DNA of 12,420 nucleotides, taken from assembly GCA_964626885.1 (NCBI GenBank), contig CAZVJA010000156.1, positions 1 to 12,420 on the forward strand, read 5' to 3'. Under the pieces are notes generated by a model. The model saw only the letters and a list, made by a program, of their open reading frames with translations. It was not told where the DNA came from and made no database searches. Both the position numbers and the translations under genes were made by a program. Positions within the stretch are counted from its first letter, which is position 1. Every line of letters begins with the position of its first letter. Shown in pieces: positions 7,833 through 12,420 of the stretch. The DNA comes from CAZVJA01 sp964626885. GTDB taxonomy: Bacteria > Planctomycetota > Planctomycetia > Planctomycetales > Planctomycetaceae.

Positions 7833-9281
7833 ATGCAAATCACCAGGCCTGTTCGAAAGCAATACTCAATCACGCGCCTGATCTCACTCGTGGCCGCACT
7901 GCTGATGGTTGCGACGGCCTTCGCCCGCGATCAGATCGCGGCACCGGCCTACCGCGAGCATCTGGATCTCTCGTATTACCTGGATGCCAACGGTGCAAAA
8001 CATCCGATCCGTACCCCGGACGACTGGAAGGTCCGCAAGGCGCACATCCTCGCGCACATGCAGACAGTAATGGGGCCGGTCCCCCGTCCCGAAAAGCCGG
8101 TGCCGCTGGATGTCAAAATTCTGGAAGATATCGAACTCGAAACGTTTCATCGGAAGAAAATCTCGTACCACACCGATTCGCTCGACCGCCGCGTCAACGC
8201 GTATCTCTTCCTTCCGAACAAGCTCGCGTCGAAAGTCCCCGCCATCCTCTGCCTGCACCAGACGGTCCCCATCGGCAAGGAAGAACCAGCCGGGCTGGGG
8301 AAGAACGAGAACCTGCAATACGCATTGCATCTCGCCCGGCGCGGCTACGTGACACTCGCCCCCGATTATCCGTCGTTCGGCGAGTATCAGTACGACTTCC
8401 CGGCCGCCGACGGCTACATCAGCGGCACGATGAAAGCGATCTACGACAACATCCGCGCCGTCGATCTGCTGCAGTCGCTTCCCGAAGTCGACCCGGCCCG
8501 CATAGGCTGCATCGGCCATTCGCTCGGCGGGCACAACACCATGTACACCGCCACGTTCGACGAACGGATCAAGGTGATGGTCTCAAGCTGCGGCTTCAAC
8601 CGCTTCCACAAGTATTACGAAGGGAAGCTCAAAGGGTGGACGAGCAGCCGCTACATGCCCTTCATCGACACCCGGTATCACAACAATCCCGATGAAGTGC
8701 CGTTCGATTTCACCGAGATTGTGGCGGCGTTCGCGCCGCGGCCGTTTCTGGCAAGTTCGCCGCTGCACGACGGCAACTTCGAGGTCTCCGGCGTCCGGGA
8801 CGTAATCACAGCCGCGCAGCCGATCTATCAACTGCTCGGCCATCCGGAGAATTTACAAGCGAACTACCCCGACTGCGGGCACGAGTTCCCCCCCGCGGCC
8901 CGCAAGGTGGCCTACGAGTTCTTCGACAAACACTTGGGACACACGCCGCACGCGGGGGGAATGACGTGGCGAACAGCTCCAAGCCGATTACTTTGCAATC
9001 GGTCCGACGGCATGCCGTCGGCTTGGGACGCGCTGCTGCCGATTTATCATCCCATCACGCAGGTCGATCTACTTCGAGATGTCCGAGCGATTGCGGACAT
9101 CGGCCGCGGCGCGTTTGAGGAAATGCGGCGCGCGGAGCGGTTCGCCGGCGGCGGTGCCGGATGCGCGGCGGGCGCTCAGACGATGATCCGCGAAGTAGAC
9201 CGCGTCAAGCGCCGAGTTTTGCAGGAAGCGGAGCGCGTCGTCGGGTGTTTCGACAATCGGCTCTCCGGGTCCGTTGAATGA
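7833..9281 (+). CDS. Secreted alpha/beta hydrolase (esterase/dienelactone hydrolase-like) with suspect C-terminal tail
   Basis: This is a predicted exported serine hydrolase of the alpha/beta fold, probably an esterase acting on a carbohydrate-linked or small ester; the substrate is unknown. The ATG at 7833 has AAGGA eight bases upstream. Residues 1-31 are a signal peptide: basic start, hydrophobic LISLVAALLMVATAFA, and an Ala-Phe-Ala cleavage site. The likely triad is S230 in GHSLGG (228-233), D313 in SPLHDGNF and H350 in DCGHEFP. The fold ends near residue 368 (YEFFDKHLGH). The remaining ~110 residues look unrelated to the family, are rich in Arg, Ala and Gly, and from 9069 are antisense to the conserved end of the carbamoyltransferase. 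One G fewer in the G6 run at 8954-8959 would give a stop at 8962-8964 and a natural end at about residue 375. I suspect a frameshift or sequence error, with genuine readthrough as the alternative. Confidence 0.85.
   Translation: MQITRPVRKQYSITRLISLVAALLMVATAFARDQIAAPAYREHLDLSYYLDANGAKHPIRTPDDWKVRKAHILAHMQTVMGPVPRPEKPVPLDVKILEDIELETFHRKKISYHTDSLDRRVNAYLFLPNKLASKVPAILCLHQTVPIGKEEPAGLGKNENLQYALHLARRGYVTLAPDYPSFGEYQYDFPAADGYISGTMKAIYDNIRAVDLLQSLPEVDPARIGCIGHSLGGHNTMYTATFDERIKVMVSSCGFNRFHKYYEGKLKGWTSSRYMPFIDTRYHNNPDEVPFDFTEIVAAFAPRPFLASSPLHDGNFEVSGVRDVITAAQPIYQLLGHPENLQANYPDCGHEFPPAARKVAYEFFDKHLGHTPHAGGMTWRTAPSRLLCNRSDGMPSAWDALLPIYHPITQVDLLRDVRAIADIGRGAFEEMRRAERFAGGGAGCAAGAQTMIREVDRVKRRVLQEAERVVGCFDNRLSGSVE
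8981..9024. terminator. Palindrome between convergent genes, possible bidirectional terminator
   Basis: A perfect 18-base palindrome, CCGACGGCATGCCGTCGG, sits at 9004-9021. The outer AAGCCGA (8981-8987) can pair with TCGGCTT (9018-9024), and CCGATT with AATCGG within the left half, giving alternative folds. It sits between the likely natural end of the hydrolase and the carbamoyltransferase stop at 9069. No T-tract flanks it, so termination is an inference from position only. Confidence 0.4.
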
Positions 9282-11087
9282 CGTATTGAGCAGCACCGGC
9301 ACACCGGTCAGCCGGCCGAACTCGCGGACAACGTCGTAGATTAGGCCGTCCTGCGGCGAGACCGTTTGAATGCGGGCGGTGCCGTCGACATGTGTCACCG
9401 CCGGAATGCCCGCGCGCAGTACCCGCGCGGTAAAAAGCATATAGGGGGAAGGATGCGGCGAACCGCCGAACCACTCTTGAGCGGCCTCTTCCAGAACAAT
9501 CGGCGCGAAGGGACGCCACGCTTCGCGCCCCTTGATGCGGTTGACCCGCTCCCAGTTCTCGGCGTGGGTCGGGTTCGCGAGGATCGAACGATGTCCCAGC
9601 GCCCGCGGACCGAGTTCGGAACGACCTTCAAACCAGCCGATGACTTCGTTTCGCGCGAGCGCCGCCGCCGCCTCGTGCGCGGGATTTTCGGTCTGATGCG
9701 ACTGCACTTTCCCACGACTCGTACTCAAAGCATCCGCGGATTGATAACTGCCGGCGAGTCCGATGTACACGTCGGCCCGCGTTTGAACACTTTTTCGCGG
9801 ATGGCCGAGGATGTTGTGATAAAGCGCGAGCGCCGAGCCGGTCGAGAGCCCGCTATCGCCGCATCCCGGCGGAACGAAGAGTTCCGCAAATGAGGTTTCG
9901 TTCGCGACGCGGGAGTTGGCGGGGCAGTTGAGCGCCGTCCCTCCCGAGAGGCAGAGTTTCGAGGTGGGTCGGCCGCTGCGAGTGAGCAGGTTCGAAAAGG
10001 CCCGCGCGGCGCGGAGCAGCGATTCCTCGAATAACAATTGCGTGCTGGCGGCGATATCGACGTTGATGCGGGCGGTGGCGAATTTCGTTTGCCCGAACGG
10101 CTGGAGGTCATAGCCGAGGCGATGCGCCTCGCGCAGGCAATGTTCGAGCCACGGTTTGGCGATGACTTCTTCGTCCTGAAACGGTACGACGTCGAAATAG
10201 TTGCCGAGGAATTTCGCGACCGAGAATTGCGTCGCGCCGTACGACGAGAGCCCCATCAGCTTGCCCGGCCCGCCGTGCAAAAAACCGAGATTCTGCGCGA
10301 CCTGATCGTACAGCAGCCCGATGGCGAGATGATGCGGACTGACGGCCCACAACTTGTCGCCGGCGCCGTAGTAAAACAGACCATTCAATCCGCGATGCGG
10401 CACGTTGCCGTCGTGCGTAAGGATGGCCGCCTCGTCGAACGGGCTTTGATAAAACGCGTAGGCAGCATGCGCCAGATGGTGCGACATAATGCAGCCGGGG
10501 ATGTCGCGGCCAAAGAGATGCACCGTCGCGGGGTAATGAAACCCGAGCCGGGTCGCGTCGGTCTCGAAGATGCCGCGATAATTGGCCTGCGCGATCTGGT
10601 CGAGCCGGCGGTTGCGGTCCCAGTCATCGACCCAGAGAAAATCCTCGATGTTGCCGATCTTCGGAGCCGCGGCGTACGACCGCTTTTCGTCCTCGGGCAT
10701 GAAATGCAGGTACGGATGCTCGGCGTGTTCCATCACCTGCTGCAAGAGGAAGCGCTGCTGCGAGAGAAAATAGTCCCGCAGGTGGGGCATTTGGTCGTGA
10801 ATCCAGGAACGAAGCGATTCGCCGCGGCAGGGGGCGTAAGCAACTCGCAGTTTGTCCGGTTCAAAAAAGACCAGCTCGACGTGCTGCGTCGATGTAACGG
10901 TGCAGCAGTCGATGTCGCGGACGTCGGTCCGTGTGTCGTCGAGCAGCCGTTCGATCGTTTCGGCCCGCAGGCCGAGGGCGTGCTTCGTGCGGGATGTACG
11001 CTCCCGTTCGAGCACGGCGACGACCCGCCCGTCTTCCAGCAATGTAACTGCGGCATCGTGCCCGAAATGCAATCCGAGAATCTTCAT
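9069..11087 (-). CDS. Carbamoyltransferase, NodU/TobZ family
   Basis: This is a cytoplasmic enzyme (672 aa) of the family that makes carbamoyl-adenylate from carbamoyl phosphate and ATP and passes the carbamoyl group to a hydroxyl of a sugar or secondary metabolite. The ATG at 11087 has GGGAG six bases upstream; the open frame continues to 11171 but is not conserved. The N-terminal Kae1-like domain starts MKILGLHFGHDAAVTLLEDG, and the metal-binding histidines lie in HHLAHA (203-208). LSGGTALNC (380-388) and PPGCGDSG (406-413) are family signatures. The YrdC-like C-terminal domain has GRSELGPRALGHRSI (488-502) and VLLNTSFNGPGEPIV (598-612). The last ~35 residues are variable. Length and motifs are intact. 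No antibiotic or Nod-factor genes are adjacent, so the acceptor is unknown. A divergent membrane methyltransferase shares its promoter region. Confidence 0.93.
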   Translation of the reverse strand: MKILGLHFGHDAAVTLLEDGRVVAVLERERTSRTKHALGLRAETIERLLDDTRTDVRDIDCCTVTSTQHVELVFFEPDKLRVAYAPCRGESLRSWIHDQMPHLRDYFLSQQRFLLQQVMEHAEHPYLHFMPEDEKRSYAAAPKIGNIEDFLWVDDWDRNRRLDQIAQANYRGIFETDATRLGFHYPATVHLFGRDIPGCIMSHHLAHAAYAFYQSPFDEAAILTHDGNVPHRGLNGLFYYGAGDKLWAVSPHHLAIGLLYDQVAQNLGFLHGGPGKLMGLSSYGATQFSVAKFLGNYFDVVPFQDEEVIAKPWLEHCLREAHRLGYDLQPFGQTKFATARINVDIAASTQLLFEESLLRAARAFSNLLTRSGRPTSKLCLSGGTALNCPANSRVANETSFAELFVPPGCGDSGLSTGSALALYHNILGHPRKSVQTRADVYIGLAGSYQSADALSTSRGKVQSHQTENPAHEAAAALARNEVIGWFEGRSELGPRALGHRSILANPTHAENWERVNRIKGREAWRPFAPIVLEEAAQEWFGGSPHPSPYMLFTARVLRAGIPAVTHVDGTARIQTVSPQDGLIYDVVREFGRLTGVPVLLNTSFNGPGEPIVETPDDALRFLQNSALDAVYFADHRLSARRASGTAAGEPLRAPHFLKRAAADVRNRSDISK

Positions 11088-11130
11088 CGGCCGCTCCCGT
11101 CCGTGGGATAAGCGTGGGAAAAGGGGCTGG

Positions 11131-11136
11131 ATTGTA
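11131..11136 (-). promoter_or_regulatory. Candidate -10 box for the carbamoyltransferase
   Basis: TACAAT on the minus strand (complement of 11131-11136) matches five of six bases of a sigma-70 -10 element, about 44 bases before the ATG at 11087. No good -35 was found; GCGTCA at 16 bases matches only half. Tentative. Confidence 0.3.
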
Positions 11137-11151
11137 CACCCCGGGCGGCAT

Positions 11152-11180
11152 TTGACGCGAGAGGGATTCAACGTTGAAAT
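11152..11180 (+). promoter_or_regulatory. Candidate sigma-70 promoter for the membrane methyltransferase
   Basis: TTGACG (11152-11157, five of six) and TGAAAT (11175-11180, four of six) are separated by 17 bases and lie about 33 bases before the GTG at 11214. Spacing and position fit a housekeeping promoter, but consensus matching is an unproven guide in this group. Confidence 0.4.
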
Positions 11181-11213
11181 AACGCGGGATTCGTCACACC
11201 AAGGGGAATCGCC

Positions 11214-11702
11214 GTGCTGCTGCTGCTGAAGAACCTGCTATTCACGATTTTCGTGCCAGGCATGATCGGGGTGGGTGTACCGCTGTTGGTTGTTCCACAC
11301 GGCCCGATGGTGAACTCGATTCTTGCGATTTTCGGCGGCCTGCTGCTGGCCGTCGGAGCATCGATTTACACTTGGTGCGTGTGGGATTTCGCAGTCGTCG
11401 GAAGAGGGACGCCGGCTCCCATCGACCCGCCGAAAACGTTGATTGTGCGCGGCTTGTACAACTACACGCGGAACCCGATGTACGTCGGCGTGCTGTGTGT
11501 CATCGCCGGCTGGGCGCTTTTGTTCGACTCCTGGAACGTCACCCTATATGGCCTCTGCGTGGCAATCGGCTTCCACTTCTTCATCGCGCTCTACGAGGAG
11601 CCGCACCTGCGGAAAGTCTTCGGCCCGGCTTACGACGATTATTGTTCTCGCGTCCCCCGCTGGCTGCCGATTCCGCGGTCGCGCAGTCGGATGGACGGTT
11701 AA
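11214..11702 (+). CDS. Isoprenylcysteine carboxyl methyltransferase/phospholipid methyltransferase-family membrane protein
   Basis: This is a small integral membrane SAM-dependent methyltransferase-like protein (162 aa). I start at the GTG at 11214, which has AGGGG seven bases upstream. Hydrophobic segments lie near 7-27, 34-58, 92-106 and 111-127. The family signature is clear: RGLYNYTRNPMYVG (79-92), then an acidic pair and basic tail, EEPHLRKVFGPAYDDYCSRV (128-147), ending in VPRWLP, which in ICMT/PEMT-like enzymes forms the SAM pocket at the membrane face. Bacterial members methylate lipids or unknown small acceptors, and many have no known substrate; prenylated proteins are unlikely in a bacterium. 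It is divergent from the carbamoyltransferase with 126 bases between starts. The length is usual for short bacterial members. Confidence 0.88.
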   Translation: MLLLLKNLLFTIFVPGMIGVGVPLLVVPHGPMVNSILAIFGGLLLAVGASIYTWCVWDFAVVGRGTPAPIDPPKTLIVRGLYNYTRNPMYVGVLCVIAGWALLFDSWNVTLYGLCVAIGFHFFIALYEEPHLRKVFGPAYDDYCSRVPRWLPIPRSRSRMDG

Positions 11703-11761
11703 CCTGAGTGCTGTACTTGCCGAACGTGTCGAGATCGGGAGAAACGATTCGATGGATAGCA

Positions 11762-12420
11762 TCACGGCCGCACGACCGAGCCGTCGAGTCGACGTTCGCT
11801 GCCGCGATTGGCTCCCGGCGTTTTGAACGGGAACTTCGCCGCTAGCTTTTCGTCGATGTCAACGCCGAGCCCCGGCTTGTCGTTGGCGTACATGTATCCT
11901 TTGCGAATCTCCGGCATGCCGGGGAAGACATCCTGCTCGGCGGAGCTGAAGTCGTTTTGCTCCTGAATGCCGAAGTTGTAGGAGGCCAGATCGAGATGCA
12001 GGTTCACCGCGTGCCCCACCGGCGAAACGTTGCCCGGCCCGTGCCAGGCGGTTCGCAAATTGAAGAACTCGCAACAGCAGGCGATCTTTCGAGCGAGGCT
12101 AAACCCGCCGATGGCCGAGACATGAATGCGTATGAAGTCGATCAACCGGTTCGCGACGAGCGGCAGCCATTCGTTGCGGTTGACGAACAGTTCTCCCATC
12201 GCCAGTGGCGTGGAAGTTTGCTTTCGGAGTACTTCGAACCACGCGACATCCTCCGGCGCGAAAGGATCTTCCAAGAAGAAGAGCCGATATGGCTCGAGCG
12301 CCTTCGCAAGCTGAATCGCCTGCACCGGGGAAACGCGTTCGTGAACGTCATGCACCAGTTCGACCTCGTCGCCGACTTTGCTCCGCAGAGGCTCGAACAA
12401 CTTGATCGTCCGATTTACGT
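11762..12420 (-). CDS. Enolase-superfamily dehydratase (mannonate dehydratase/RspA-like), 5'-truncated
   Basis: This is the C-terminal barrel portion of a mandelate racemase/muconate lactonizing enzyme-type protein that would remove a proton next to a sugar-acid carboxylate and eliminate water, with Mg2+ bound. The frame stays open to the right edge (VNRTIK before the TTG at 12400), so the start lies outside. Counting from that TTG, the three metal ligands expected in the family are D18 (ELVHDVHER), E44 (FLEDP) and E70 (AMGELF). H20, two residues after the Asp, is where mannonate dehydratases carry a catalytic His. WHGPGNVSPVGHAV (119-132) and NFGIQEQ (142-148) also match that group. D-mannonate dehydratase is the best guess, but RspA-like members with other sugar acids cannot be excluded. 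It converges with the membrane methyltransferase with a 59-base gap and no visible terminator. Confidence 0.88.
   Translation of the reverse strand, partial: VNRTIKLFEPLRSKVGDEVELVHDVHERVSPVQAIQLAKALEPYRLFFLEDPFAPEDVAWFEVLRKQTSTPLAMGELFVNRNEWLPLVANRLIDFIRIHVSAIGGFSLARKIACCCEFFNLRTAWHGPGNVSPVGHAVNLHLDLASYNFGIQEQNDFSSAEQDVFPGMPEIRKGYMYANDKPGLGVDIDEKLAAKFPFKTPGANRGSERRLDGSVVRP

Noticed and set aside
7814..8695. 293-codon ORF overlapping the hydrolase
   Set aside because: It is a shifted frame of the hydrolase, rich in Arg, Pro and Ser; the hydrolase frame carries the signal peptide and catalytic motifs.
10038..11111. 357-codon plus-strand ORF
   Set aside because: It is antisense to the carbamoyltransferase, whose motifs are unmistakable; the ORF is a by-product of GC-rich codon bias and shows no family features.

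Overview
The window is GC-rich, densely coded bacterial DNA, most likely from a planctomycete. I base that on the overall impression of the proteins: a duplicated ABC-2 permease half with an RPVVWREIRTKAYGRK linker, a stand-alone carbamoyltransferase, a secreted esterase-like hydrolase, a mannonate-dehydratase-like enolase-superfamily enzyme, and many starts with weak or absent Shine-Dalgarno sequences. This is an inference; no rRNA, tRNA or other phylogenetic marker RNA is present.

Layout. An ABC-2 type permease (+, cut by the left edge) ends at 1218. After a 320-base gap come three genes on the minus strand, read right to left: clpC (2918-5449), a SAM-dependent methyltransferase (2023-2730) and a 93-residue helical hypothetical protein (1539-1820). 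A fourth, weakly supported minus-strand ORF (1131-1475) could follow. A clear intrinsic terminator lies between clpC and the methyltransferase. A 588-base divergent spacer holds a dyad-rich intergenic repeat and separates clpC from a fused thiamine gene (+, 6038-7120) with an N-terminal ThiD2-like and a C-terminal ThiE domain. Then follows a 712-base non-coding stretch rich in inverted repeats: a terminal hairpin, a REP-like pair of hairpins, a cluster of TTCGAA palindromes and a purine-rich tract.

A secreted alpha/beta hydrolase (+, from 7833) converges with a NodU/TobZ-type carbamoyltransferase (-, 9069-11087). As read, the hydrolase frame runs 213 bases into the carbamoyltransferase on the opposite strand. 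Loss of one G in a six-G run would instead end it about 100 bases before that gene. The carbamoyltransferase is divergent from a small membrane methyltransferase of the isoprenylcysteine/phospholipid methyltransferase fold (+, 11214-11702). That gene converges with an enolase-superfamily dehydratase (-, cut by the right edge).

The genes are mostly housekeeping (protein quality control, thiamine synthesis) mixed with metabolic and modification enzymes. No mobile element, CRISPR array or defence system is visible, and I see no convincing undescribed multi-gene system. The points most worth checking are the hydrolase tail, the ThiD2-ThiE fusion and the repeat-rich spacer at 7121-7832.
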